Shown here: one piece after another, positions 8,294 to 17,317 of the stretch
Layout of the letters: every line of letters starts with the position of its first letter
Numbering within the stretch: the first letter of the stretch is position 1
DNA from: Bacillus methanolicus
GTDB taxonomy: Bacteria > Bacillota > Bacilli > Bacillales > Cytobacillaceae
NCBI RefSeq assembly: GCF_028888695.1
Contig: NZ_PNFF01000001.1
Coordinates: 1,063,501-1,127,500 of the forward strand
Length of the DNA stretch: 64,000 nucleotides
Direction of reading: 5' to 3'
Program-made: the position numbers and the translations under genes
The notes under the pieces: generated by a model
Told to the model about the DNA's origin: nothing
Database searches by the model: none
The model's input: only the letters and a program-made list of their open reading frames with translations

Positions 8294-9132
8294 TGACTGG
8301 TCTCCTTTCGAATAAAATCCTTTAACGCTTCTTTCCAATACCTAGGTGGTTTAACATTCTCTCTAAGTAAAGCTTTATGTCCCAGAACTGAGTAACGTGG
8401 CCTTGGAGCAAGTGCCCCATATTCCTCGGTCGTTGTCGGCAATACGTATTTCGGATTGAATCCTGCTTCTTCGAAAATGGCTTTTGCGAATTCATACCAA
8501 TTACATGAACCAGAATTGCTTACATGATAAATCCCATTTTTTTTATGGAATAAATGAATGATCGTTTCAGTGAAGTCGTGAGTATAAGTAGGAGTGCCTA
8601 TCTGATCATTTACTACCTGAATAGTTTGATTTTTTTCGGCCAATGTTAACATTGTCTTTACAAAATTTTTTTCATCATGCCCATAGAGCCATGATGTACG
8701 GATAACCGTTCCATTATTAATTTTGAGTACTAACTTTTCACCCAGCCACTTGCTTAGTCCATAAATTGATTGCGGATTTGGTTCATCATTCTCTAGATAA
8801 GGAGATTGTTTTCTTCCATCAAATACATAATCAGAGCTAATATAAAACATCCGAGCATCAACTTTATTGGCTGCTTGCGCAACATAGCCAGCTCCAAGAC
8901 CATTCACTTCAAATGCTTTTTTACGGTCTGTTTCACATTGATCGACTTCAGTAAAAGCAGCAGCATGAATGATCACTTGTGGTTTCATGTCCGAAATGAT
9001 TTTTTCAACATCTTCTTTTGAAGTAATGTCTAACTCCTGTTTTCCAAGACTAACAACAGAATGCGTAATGCTCAACTGTCTCTCCAGTTCTTTTCCTAAT
9101 TGGCCATGACCACCGGTAATTAAAATCTTCAA
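8290..9132 (-). CDS. rfbD: dTDP-4-dehydrorhamnose reductase (SpsK/RfbD-like)
   Basis: Start chosen at TTG (9130-9132), giving 'LKILITGGHGQLGKEL', because AAGGTGAG lies just upstream and this is four nt after the rfbB stop; the length is then ~280, normal for RfbD. NAD(P) binding by the 'GGHGQLG' loop; SDR catalytic residues in 'YISSDYVFDG' and 'YGLSKWLGEK' (Y-x3-K). It makes dTDP-L-rhamnose in the last step of the pathway. Confidence 0.9.
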   Translation of the reverse strand: MKILITGGHGQLGKELERQLSITHSVVSLGKQELDITSKEDVEKIISDMKPQVIIHAAAFTEVDQCETDRKKAFEVNGLGAGYVAQAANKVDARMFYISSDYVFDGRKQSPYLENDEPNPQSIYGLSKWLGEKLVLKINNGTVIRTSWLYGHDEKNFVKTMLTLAEKNQTIQVVNDQIGTPTYTHDFTETIIHLFHKKNGIYHVSNSGSCNWYEFAKAIFEEAGFNPKYVLPTTTEEYGALAPRPRYSVLGHKALLRENVKPPRYWKEALKDFIRKETSQ

Positions 9133-9136
9133 ATTC

Positions 9137-10096
9137 TCACCTTCTCTCATGCTGCATTCGTTTATACCATTCTTTTGTTTTTTGAATGCCTTCTTGAAAA
9201 GATACAAGGGGTTTCCATCCCAACTCCCTTGATATTTTCGTTGAATTCATCGCATACCGGCGATCATGTCCTTTTCGGTCTTCTATATGCTTGATTAAAT
9301 GTTCGTCTTTTCCTAATTGCTTTAAAATAAATCGAATAACTTCAAGATTCGTTTTTTCTTCAGCTCCTCCGATATTATAAACTTCGCCGAGAACTCCCTT
9401 CTCAAGCACCATATGGATGGCCCGGCAATGATCCTCTACATAAATCCAATCACGAATATTGAATCCGTCGCCATATAAGGGAATTTCTTTATTGTTTAGT
9501 GCATTCGTGATAATTTTCGGGATGAACTTCTCCGGATGCTGCATTGGTCCATAATTATTACTGCATCTTGTGATGATAAGCGGAAGTTGATGTGTTTTAT
9601 GAAAAGATCTGACGAGTAAATCCGCACTTGCTTTACTGGCAGAATACGGATTATTTGGAGCAAGAGGGGTTTCTTCCGTAAATGGAGGATCTTGCGGCTT
9701 GAGAGAGCCATATACTTCGTCTGTTGAGATCTGGATCATCTTACGGGCTTTCCCGGATAATACAGCCTGTAAAAGGTTAAACGTACCAATTATATTTGTA
9801 TGAATGAACGGGGCGGCATTCATGATACTGCGGTCCACATGTGATTCGGCAGCAAAGTTTATAATCGATTTATATTCTTGATCAAATACAGCTGCTAGCT
9901 CTTGTTCTTTCCCAATATCACATTTAAAAAAACGATATCGATTTGATTTTTCAAATGGCTTAATATTTTGATCGTTTCCGGCGTAGGTCAGGGAATCCAC
10001 ATTTGTGATAAAGTAATCTGAGTGATTTAGTAAATGGGATATGAAATTTGCACCGATAAAACCTGCTCCGCCTGTTATAAGGAGGTGTTTACTCAC
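9137..10096 (-). CDS. rfbB: dTDP-glucose 4,6-dehydratase (SpsJ/RfbB-like)
   Basis: Start at GTG (10094-10096), whose GTGA overlaps the rfbA stop and which is preceded by GGAGGA; this gives '[18 protein letters not shown]'. NAD-binding 'GGAGFIG', active-site '[11 protein letters not shown]' (Thr-Asp-Glu triad of 4,6-dehydratases) and '[14 protein letters not shown]' (Y-x3-K) are all present. It removes water from dTDP-glucose to form the 4-keto-6-deoxy sugar. ~319 residues, normal length, tightly coupled to rfbA and rfbD. Confidence 0.93.
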   Translation of the reverse strand: MSKHLLITGGAGFIGANFISHLLNHSDYFITNVDSLTYAGNDQNIKPFEKSNRYRFFKCDIGKEQELAAVFDQEYKSIINFAAESHVDRSIMNAAPFIHTNIIGTFNLLQAVLSGKARKMIQISTDEVYGSLKPQDPPFTEETPLAPNNPYSASKASADLLVRSFHKTHQLPLIITRCSNNYGPMQHPEKFIPKIITNALNNKEIPLYGDGFNIRDWIYVEDHCRAIHMVLEKGVLGEVYNIGGAEEKTNLEVIRFILKQLGKDEHLIKHIEDRKGHDRRYAMNSTKISRELGWKPLVSFQEGIQKTKEWYKRMQHERR

Positions 10097-10830
10097 TTCG
10101 TATCCTCCTCCATTTTTTCGTAAACACATTGATTCGCCTTATAAAGGGATTCATGTGTTCCTGCATCAATCCACCATCCCTGAAGAATATCATACTGAAG
10201 TTGATTGTTTTTAATATATAAATTGTTGACATCTGTGATTTCTAACTCGTTTCGGTTTGATGGTTTGATCGCTTCTATAAATTGAAAAACGTTTTGATCA
10301 TACAAATAAATTCCCGTCACACAATAAGAAGAAGGAGGAAACTTTGGCTTTTCAATGATGGAGATAATTTTTTTATTGGTTTTATCTAACCGCGGAACTC
10401 CATATCGTGTTGGATCTTTCACTTCCTTTAGTAATACTCTTGCGCCGGTGTCCTGTTGTTGAAATGATTGGATGTAAGGAATTAATGAATCTTCAAAAAC
10501 ATTATCGCCCAGTATTACGACAAACCTGTCTCTATTAATAAAATCTTTGGCACTCATGAGGGCGTCGGCAATCCCTCCGCCTTTATTTTTTTGTATTTTA
10601 TATTGAAGCTTTACTTTTAATTCCTCCCCCAGCCCTAACAGCTCTATGAAGGAACTGAGGTGATGTTGATTTGTAATGATTAAAATCTCATGTATTCCAG
10701 CGTCCCTTAATTTTAAAATTGGCCAATAAATCATTGGATATGGTCCTACTGGCAAGAGATGCTTATTTAGAAATTTTGTTAATGGTTTTAAACGAGAACC
10801 TGTACCACCTGCAAGAATAACCCCTTTCAT
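10093..10830 (-). CDS. rfbA: Glucose-1-phosphate thymidylyltransferase (SpsI/RfbA-like)
   Basis: Start at the ATG giving '[20 protein letters not shown]', preceded by AAGGTGG. The N-terminal 'LAGGTGSRL' is the nucleotide-binding loop, '[12 protein letters not shown]' has the metal-binding Asp, and '[24 protein letters not shown]' the sugar-binding Glu-Lys-Pro motif. ~245 residues: the short SpsI class rather than the ~290-residue enterobacterial RfbA. It forms dTDP-glucose. First gene of the A-B-D-C order, the same as spsI-J-K-L of Bacillus subtilis, which supports a spore-coat polysaccharide role by analogy. Confidence 0.9.
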   Translation of the reverse strand: MKGVILAGGTGSRLKPLTKFLNKHLLPVGPYPMIYWPILKLRDAGIHEILIITNQHHLSSFIELLGLGEELKVKLQYKIQKNKGGGIADALMSAKDFINRDRFVVILGDNVFEDSLIPYIQSFQQQDTGARVLLKEVKDPTRYGVPRLDKTNKKIISIIEKPKFPPSSYCVTGIYLYDQNVFQFIEAIKPSNRNELEITDVNNLYIKNNQLQYDILQGWWIDAGTHESLYKANQCVYEKMEEDTK

Positions 10831-10851
10831 GAAATGAAATACCACCTTCAC

Positions 10852-11302
10852 ATAGTCATACTCAGAAGTTTTAAAATTATTACCTGAATTTTTACATTTA
10901 TTTTTCTTTATACTATATGTGTGACTGCCTTTTTCGGAACGAAGTTTATACTAACTGAAACAATTTAATGAATATGCCTTTAGTCATATGTCCGCACTCA
11001 CTTTTTATCTCAAATCATCACTAACATAAATGTTTCATCAAATGCGTTTAACAAGAGAAATGAACTTAAAAAATTTGGAAACTCATTAGAAGCGATGAAT
11101 TAATTCAAGTGTTTATTAAATCAAACACCATACGGTCTACGCTCTTGTAGAATTTCTCTCGTTAATAAAAAAAGTCTGCCCATAAGTCAGTTATCTTGAC
11201 AATTGAGACAGCACTTTCCTTTTCCGAATAGTAAGTCTTTTCCATCAGAGTCTAATCTGGCGAGAAATTTTTTTGATCATTTCAACTTTTTTCTATCAAA
11301 GC
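10852..11302. other. Intergenic region with decayed repeat fragment (11029-11126)
   Basis: Holds the presumed rfbA promoter and, at 11029-11126, a degraded copy of a fragment that also occurs at 16825-16925 (shared 'TTAATTCAAGTGTTTATT' versus 'CTAATTCAAGTGTTTATT' plus more diverged sequence upstream). No intact gene seen. Confidence 0.5.
10911..10919 (-). promoter_or_regulatory. Possible mother-cell sigma (SigK/SigE-like) -10 element upstream of rfbA
   Basis: On the minus strand CATATAGTA matches the SigK -10 pattern CATAnnnTA, about 80 nt before the rfbA start. No clear AC element was seen at the right -35 distance, so the call is tentative. It would fit late sporulation expression as for sps genes. 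Confidence 0.3.
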
Positions 11303-12343
11303 CTAATAGTTTCCTTTTGCGTGATTTATTATTCTATAATCGTAGTTTGATGCCTTGCTTTTAGTTATAAAATCCCTTACTTCACTAATGAAGTCATTCA
11401 GTCTCCGTTGGATATCTGCGATTTCCTTTGTTGTTTTCTCCAGTTCGTTTGAACCAATCTGATTTTCATTCTGTATCCTTGTCAACTCAAGTAAACACTG
11501 ATTCCAATGTTTTTCGTGCTGTTCCATCGTTAAAGTAATTTGATCCAAAATGTTTTTATGGTCGTTTAGCAATTTTTCAGCCATGTCAATTCTTTGATTA
11601 TATTGTACTGACCATTCTTCCTTGATTTCTTCCAATTCTTTTTTCATATTTTTATAGAAGTCAAGTAACTTTTTGTGATCAGATAATGACGTTGATAAGA
11701 TTTCTTTTGCATACTCAACCTTCTCTTTTTCCTGTTGAATCAAAAAGTTCTTTTTTTCAAGGTCGCGATTGGTTTCGAGTAATTCCTCCTTTTCGGCTAG
11801 TAGTGAAGTATATTTTTTTTCTAAGGTGATAAAGGATTCTTCCCTCGACTCAAGTTTATCAAATAATTCTTTATTCTCGTTCAATAATTGCTGTTTTTCT
11901 TCGCTAACTAATGAAAACTGTTTTTCTAACTCAACAACTTTCACTGTTAACTTATTATTTTCATCCATGGCATTCTCATATTCAGACTTATTTAATTTAA
12001 AAGTCGTTTCATATTGTTGTACCTTCTCAGATAGTTCAGCAATTTGTTGCAAAAGGCTATCATTTTCACGTTTTAAATTTTCGTTCATTGTAGCAATAAT
12101 TATTTTCTCTTGTTCCAGTTCGTCAAACCTTGAAACTTCAACACTGATTTGATTTTCAAGTATTGCTATATAATCAGTTTTTTGTTGGACCAATTCTAAA
12201 TAAGAGTCCCTCTCTTCTTGAATTTGTTGTAAAAAATCTTCTTCCAACTCATCCAACATCTCATTTCTGTTTCTTTTTTTGTATATTGAGATCTTTTCTT
12301 TCTCTTGTTCATTAAATACAACATGCTTAAGTTTCATATACAA
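11303..12343 (-). CDS. Long coiled-coil protein of unknown function
   Basis: Up to 346 residues, almost entirely charged heptad-like sequence ('EDFLQQIQEERDSYLELVQQ', 'ENDSLLQQIAELSEKVQQYE') and a C-terminal 'YDYRIINHAKGNY'. No signal peptide, membrane segment or recognisable enzyme domain. The upstream IS21 end is only ~28 bp from the start and no good ribosome-binding site is seen before ATG 12337 or TTG 12343, so the gene may have lost its promoter or N-terminus. Position next to the sps-like cluster suggests a structural surface or spore role, but that is a guess. Confidence 0.6.
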   Translation of the reverse strand: MYMKLKHVVFNEQEKEKISIYKKRNRNEMLDELEEDFLQQIQEERDSYLELVQQKTDYIAILENQISVEVSRFDELEQEKIIIATMNENLKRENDSLLQQIAELSEKVQQYETTFKLNKSEYENAMDENNKLTVKVVELEKQFSLVSEEKQQLLNENKELFDKLESREESFITLEKKYTSLLAEKEELLETNRDLEKKNFLIQQEKEKVEYAKEILSTSLSDHKKLLDFYKNMKKELEEIKEEWSVQYNQRIDMAEKLLNDHKNILDQITLTMEQHEKHWNQCLLELTRIQNENQIGSNELEKTTKEIADIQRRLNDFISEVRDFITKSKASNYDYRIINHAKGNY

Positions 12344-12470
12344 GATGCTGTAACTGCTAAATTATAATCAACAGTTTCCGCCAGATAGAAATGAACACTT
12401 TTTTACCAATATTTATTTCAGCTAAGCTATGATAGATTCATATCTTTAGTTTAGCTGGAGGGTACGAAAG

Positions 12471-14024
12471 GTGGAAAAATTACTATTGTTTGTTGAAATT
12501 CATCAATTAAAAAAACAAGGATTTAAAGTAGCAGCTATCGCAAGAAAATTAGAGATTTCCAGAAACACAGTTTATAAATATTTGGATATGACTTTAGAGG
12601 AGGCTTCGGAGTGGATTTTATCTTTAGGAAGCAGAAGCAAGAAGTTAGATCCCTATCGCGATCGGATTATCAGTTGGTTAAAGGAACATCCTGATCTGTC
12701 TTCTGCTCAGGTGGAAGATTGGCTAAAAGAACGATTTCCTGCACTAGATGTTGCAGGAAGTACAGTCCGAGCCTATGTAAGTGAAATAAGAGACATCTAT
12801 CATATCCCTAAAGTAGTTCGTATACGAACACATGAAGCTGTGGAAGAATTACCAATGGGGCAACAGGTGCAGGTGGATTGGGGAGAAGCCACCGTGAAGA
12901 ATCTTGAGAATAAAGAAGTCAAATTATATTTCATTACCTTTGTCCTCTCCCACTCTCGTTACAAATATGTGGAATGGTTAGATAGGCCTTTTACAACGAA
13001 AGATACAATTCGGTGTCACGAGAAGGCATTTCAATTCTTTGGAGGAATACCCGAGGAAATTGTTTATGACCAGGACCACTTGATCACCGTAAGTGAAAAT
13101 GCAGGAGATATTATCTTAACTGGGGAATTTCAAGCTTATAAGCAAGACCGTGGATTTCGAATCTACTTATGTAGAAAGGCAGACCCTCAGAGCAAAGGAA
13201 AAGTGGAGAATGTAGTGAAATATGTAAAAATGAACTTTGCAAAAAATAGAGTATTTCCAAATTTAGAGGCCTGGAATGAGAAGTGTTTAGCTTGGTTAGA
13301 AAGGACGGGAAATTACAATATACATCATACAACTAAAAAGAGACCGGTAGAAGTGCACGCCCTGGAAAAGCAACACTTAAAGCCAGTCTCCACCCTGCTT
13401 TCTTTCGAAAGCAACCTTGGCTCTAGTATAACAAGGACTGTTCACAAGGACAATGTTATAAAATATAAATCCAATCGTTATTCCCTTCCAATTGGAACTT
13501 ATCGTCCAAGGGGAGATAATACGGTATATGTAGAAATTCAAGGAGAAGAGCTCATTATCAGAACAGAACCGCTAGGAGAAGTATTGGCAAAACACCCTTT
13601 ATGTCATGGGAAAGGAGAATTGATAAAGAATCGCCAACATACAAGAGATCGATCAAAAGGAATTCAAGCCTACAAAGAAACCATTATTCGTCAGTTTAAA
13701 GATCAAGAAAAGGCTGAGCAGTTTATACATGAGGTAGGATGCCGTTATCCGAGATATATACGTGACCAGCTTCAAGTCATTCAATACGCCATCAGCCATT
13801 TTCGATCAGAAATAGAGGAAGCCCTAGCTGTTTGTATCAAAGATCAGTTATGGAGTGCCAATGACCTTCGGGATATTGCACAACACTTAACTCGATTAAA
13901 ACAAGCAAAAACCCCTAATTCTCCTTCGATTCAAGAATCAAGAAATGATAACCCCGCTTTAAAAGCCTCAGCAGCAACTAGGGAAATGGATGACTATATA
14001 AAAATATTAGGAGGCGTTTCATGA
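12471..14024 (+). CDS. istA: IS21-family transposase IstA
   Basis: 517 residues from a GTG start behind CTGGAGGG. Helix-turn-helix at the N-terminus ('KKQGFKVAAIARKLEISRNTVYKYL'). The DDE/RNaseH core starts at 'QVQVDWGEATVK' (first Asp), with 'IVYDQDHLITVSENAGDI' (second Asp) and 'DPQSKGKVENVVKYVK' (catalytic Glu). The C-terminal part is the Mu-transposase-like beta barrel region ('SNRYSLPIGTYRPRGDNTVYVEI'). The stop overlaps the istB start by four bases, allowing translational coupling. Intact. Confidence 0.93.
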   Translation: MEKLLLFVEIHQLKKQGFKVAAIARKLEISRNTVYKYLDMTLEEASEWILSLGSRSKKLDPYRDRIISWLKEHPDLSSAQVEDWLKERFPALDVAGSTVRAYVSEIRDIYHIPKVVRIRTHEAVEELPMGQQVQVDWGEATVKNLENKEVKLYFITFVLSHSRYKYVEWLDRPFTTKDTIRCHEKAFQFFGGIPEEIVYDQDHLITVSENAGDIILTGEFQAYKQDRGFRIYLCRKADPQSKGKVENVVKYVKMNFAKNRVFPNLEAWNEKCLAWLERTGNYNIHHTTKKRPVEVHALEKQHLKPVSTLLSFESNLGSSITRTVHKDNVIKYKSNRYSLPIGTYRPRGDNTVYVEIQGEELIIRTEPLGEVLAKHPLCHGKGELIKNRQHTRDRSKGIQAYKETIIRQFKDQEKAEQFIHEVGCRYPRYIRDQLQVIQYAISHFRSEIEEALAVCIKDQLWSANDLRDIAQHLTRLKQAKTPNSPSIQESRNDNPALKASAATREMDDYIKILGGVS

Positions 14025-14794
14025 TGACAAGCACTGTACATACTCTACAAGATCAATTCCACCATCTTCGGATGGTGGAAACGGCTAATAAGCTGCCAGA
14101 ATTGCTTCGTAATGCCGAGAGATCATCATGGACCTATCAAGAGTTTTTGCAGGAACTCCTTATGTATGAATTAAAACGACGAGAAGAAAAAAATGTAGAA
14201 AAGAGGTTGAAATGGGCCAAGTTCCCTTATCTTAAGACATTAGATGAGTTTCATGTTGAAGAACAGAAATCCCTAAGTACTCGTCAATTAAACCAACTGA
14301 GAGAACTTAATTGGCTGGAGCAACAATATAATCTAATTCTATTAGGGCCTCCAGGAGCAGGGAAAACACATATAGGGATTGGACTAGGATTAGAGGCCAT
14401 TCAAAAGGGTTTTAAAGTTACCTTCTCTACTATGGGTGAACTGGTGCACCTATTAAAAACTGAAGAGTATATTCGAAAGTCACAAATGCAGCTTAAAAGA
14501 ATAAAAGAATCAGATTTGGTCATTATTGATGATTTAATGTATATGGCAATGGACCAAAGGGAAGCTAATCTGTTCTTTCACCTGATCAACCATTTATATG
14601 AAAGAAGTTCAATCATCTTGACTTCTAATAAAGGGCCTGAACAGTGGGGAGAATTGATGGGGGATCAAGGAATTACTACAGCTATTCTAGATCGATTACT
14701 TCATAGAGTAGAGGTTATCCAACTAAATGAAAATGACAGCTATAGGATTAAGCATCGAACTACCATTTTCGGAAAAGAAAGTGTTCAAAATTAA
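14021..14794 (+). CDS. istB: IS21-family helper ATPase IstB
   Basis: 257 residues. AAA+ ATPase related to DnaC: Walker A 'LLGPPGAGKTHIGIGL', Walker B 'DLVIIDDLMYM', sensor 'SSIILTSNKGPEQWGELMGD', arginine-finger region 'AILDRLLHRVEVI'. It binds DNA as an ATP-dependent oligomer and directs IstA to target sites. Overlaps istA. Complete, normal length. Confidence 0.93.
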   Translation: MMTSTVHTLQDQFHHLRMVETANKLPELLRNAERSSWTYQEFLQELLMYELKRREEKNVEKRLKWAKFPYLKTLDEFHVEEQKSLSTRQLNQLRELNWLEQQYNLILLGPPGAGKTHIGIGLGLEAIQKGFKVTFSTMGELVHLLKTEEYIRKSQMQLKRIKESDLVIIDDLMYMAMDQREANLFFHLINHLYERSSIILTSNKGPEQWGELMGDQGITTAILDRLLHRVEVIQLNENDSYRIKHRTTIFGKESVQN

Positions 14795-14944
14795 TTAGCA
14801 AAAAGTGTTCAAAACTACTTGACGGTTACAGATGCACCTGCCTCTCTATATAATTACAATTTACCTTTGGGAATATGTTAATCGACTAGATATATATAAT
14901 TATGTTAGCTTAGGCAATTTTGCTACAATTGTTGTATATGGACA

Positions 14945-15003
14945 AGCAGTGCGGGTCAGACCCTCAATGGTTTAACGCGTTAAAGCGGTGCGGGCCAGGC
15001 CCC
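14945..15003. repeat. Cluster of three palindromes
   Basis: GGGTCAGACCC and GGGCCAGGCCC, each inside a shared context AGCRGTGCGGG, flank the perfect palindrome TTTAACGCGTTAAA (14971-14984). The two outer copies differ by a compensating base pair. No T-tract follows. Lies after the IS21 element and before the end of the broken haloperoxidase gene. Confidence 0.7.
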
Positions 15004-15032
15004 GAAAGGAAATCCCATAATGTGCCTTGAAT

Positions 15033-16597
15033 TTATTTAATTTTAATGTTAGTTCCATCAAACTTAGTCAACGAGAATCCTTTAAAATTTTCATTGTATG
15101 TTTTTGCGTAATCTTGAAGAATACTGATGGCAACTGCCTCTCCTAGCTTAATTCCTTCTATACCGTCGGATCGCCAATGAACTCCGGCAAAGTCCCGGCC
15201 GAGAGAGATATTTGTGGCAAGTTTATTTAATTCTCCCCCTATTGTTAAAGTCGGACCTGAGTATGGAAGTAGAGAGAGACCGTCTGAACTGGTAACGACT
15301 GGATTATGGATTGGAAAGGATTCGTTAAAAAACGCTTTTAGAACCGTAACTCCGGCCCCTGCAATGCATGCATGACCAGCAGGATAGGCAGGATGTGTCG
15401 GGCAGCCTTCAGGGTAAGCCATAGGCAGCAGGTATGTGCCATACTCCTTAAAGACTTCAGAAACCACTTGAGAATCAAGGAGCTCAGAGTTGATTGGGTA
15501 GCATGCGTCACCTGTCATATGATTTTGGAGACGCCCTCCAAATTCCTCTGGTCTAAGTCTGCGATGAACTAAGAATTTATGAAACCAAAAGGCCTCTAAT
15601 GCTGCTCTCCCTACCATGGCAACCATATCGAGAATATGAGGCGCACCAAATGTAACAAATCGTCCTTGTGTTACTGAATTAATATAAGGGTTATCTGGAT
15701 CAAGAGCTTCTTTGCCAAAGCTCTGTAGAATCAGACATGCTGAAAGAGGACCTTGATAACTGAAATCATAATGTACATATTCACCCAAATCACGGCCATT
15801 ACGGATATAGCGTTGGATCTGTAGGATCGTATTTCGGAGAGGCCGGTAATAAACCATTTTGTATGTTCAACCACTCTTCGTACGTAGTCATATAGTCTGA
15901 ACCTGAAACAGTAGTTCGATATCGTTGAGGAATTATGGTGGATCCATAAGGAATATCTTTCCAAAGAAATTGGGAGATATAAGGGCCTGTGAGGTCACCA
16001 GGTGTCCCTCCGCGGAATAAGGTACACGTGTAACGAGTCCATTGTCTTTCGGACCACGGAAATCCGAAAATTTCGATAGATCTGAAGCGGCATCAATTGT
16101 CGTTTGATTGGTTTCATACTCTTCAAAAGAGACATCACGCGCCAATGCATGCCAATAAACTTCAGCCATTTCACCAGCTTCCCAAGCGCTGCTAAAGGAC
16201 GGTGGTTCTGGAATCCCCAATTGATGACAATCAGACCCTGCTATATCAAATACATAGGCTCCTTGAGGATTCGCGAGTTTTACTTTACCGCCGAGAGGAA
16301 TGCCTTCAAAATCTTCGGGATCGCCCGTTTTAAGTGCCCTAATTAATTGGTTATAGGTATGGAGGTCTACCTCGCCAAGAGAATTATGTGGTAATCCTTT
16401 AGAAAAACTTCCTATTTTCGATTTGTATGAATTCTCATCGCTATTACAGGGATAATTAGTTAAAACGAGTTTTTAATTTGGCAATTGCTTCCTTGTAACG
16501 AACTTGAAATGCTTTCTCCTTGCGCTCCCGTGCATTTAAAGGTCCAATTACACACCCTTTTTTAATATTTTTTTCTTTTTTTTCATTATTGTTCCCC
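15033..16597 (-). pseudogene. Vanadium-dependent haloperoxidase / PAP2-superfamily protein, frameshifted
   Basis: Read in pieces, the minus strand gives a coherent ~500-residue protein. N-terminal 'RKEKAFQVRYKEAIAKLKTRF' is in one frame, 'NSLGEVDLHTYNQLIRAL' through 'GPKDNGLVTRVPY' in a second, 'TLFRGGTPGDLTGPYISQF' to 'YEEWLNIQNG' in a third, and the C-terminal piece (15033-15857) in another. That last piece keeps the vanadate/phosphate-site motifs 'YPAGHACIAGAG' and 'GRDFAGVHWRSDG'. At least three frame changes (near 15815, 16030 and 16460), and a fourth in the poly-A N-terminus, make it non-coding as it stands. The intact family oxidises halides or removes phosphate. Confidence 0.75.
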
Positions 16598-17317
16598 TCT
16601 TCTTTTTAGTTGCCCAATTAATTTCAATCGAGATAAGAAATAATATCTTCATTGAGACAACGATTTACCACAATATATTCATAAACCTTTTATAAGCATG
16701 GTTGCTCATCTAATAATAAAAGCCTATTATTTCTATTGCGGTACTCTGGATATAATTTCCTTCTCATTTTCTTGAGAAAGCAAACAATTAATGAAGAGGT
16801 GTAAAAAAATCATTCTACAAAGAGAATGTTTCAATTAATTTCGTTTGAACAAGAAAAAAGAATTGAACAAAGTGAATACTCATTAATAGCCGGAGAACTA
16901 ATTCAAGTGTTTATTGAATCAAAAATAAATGCCCCAATTCAATTTTTCGAAATGAATTGAGGCTTATTTTAAATATTATATATGTTTGTCTCATTTTGAC
17001 GACTTTTTGAATTGTTTCAATAATCTCTTTCTTTTTTTAAATAAAAGGAAAGATTGTTTTACTTCATCATCTATTAAGTCTTTCTTGTAGTTACCTGATG
17101 AGGAAATGAAACAAAAAAGAAGTTTGAACGTAACCGTAAAATAGTTCCCACCTATTAACCTAGATGACACTTTGAGATAATCTCCTCAAATCAATATTTG
17201 AGGAGCATTCCTGTAATGAAGAAATTTGAGGTTTGAAACAAAAAGAGCCCTCTTGGTATAGTACAGGGTGTCAATACATTGACCCCGAATTAATAAGTTG
17301 CCAAGGAGGACTCAATA
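16598..17317. other. Intergenic region with a fragment shared with 11029-11126
   Basis: 720 bp without a convincing gene. A 44-codon frame at 16827-16961 ('MFQLISFEQEKRIEQSEYSL...') has a decayed relative at 11029-11126 and may be a remnant of a mobile element. CTCCTCAAAT-CAAT-ATTTGAGGAG (17187-17210) is a hairpin without a clear T-tract. The last ~120 bp are probably the left end of the IS110 element. Confidence 0.45.

Larger units (their letters stand above)
12373..14830 (+). mobile_element. IS21-family insertion sequence (istA/istB), about 2.46 kb
   Basis: Two overlapping genes flanked by imperfect inverted ends: the left end 12373-12403 and the right end 14800-14830 (inverted) share GAACACTTTTT inside and a CCG core near the tip, with 22 of 31 positions alike. 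A second internal GTGTTCAAAA copy near the right end matches the multiple terminal repeats of this family. No clear target duplication was found, so the outer limits may be off by a few bases. Confidence 0.75.

Noticed and set aside
11303-12343. Plus-strand Ser/Phe-rich frame opposite the coiled-coil gene
   Set aside because: Complement of Glu/Lys/Gln-rich codons; no start signal.
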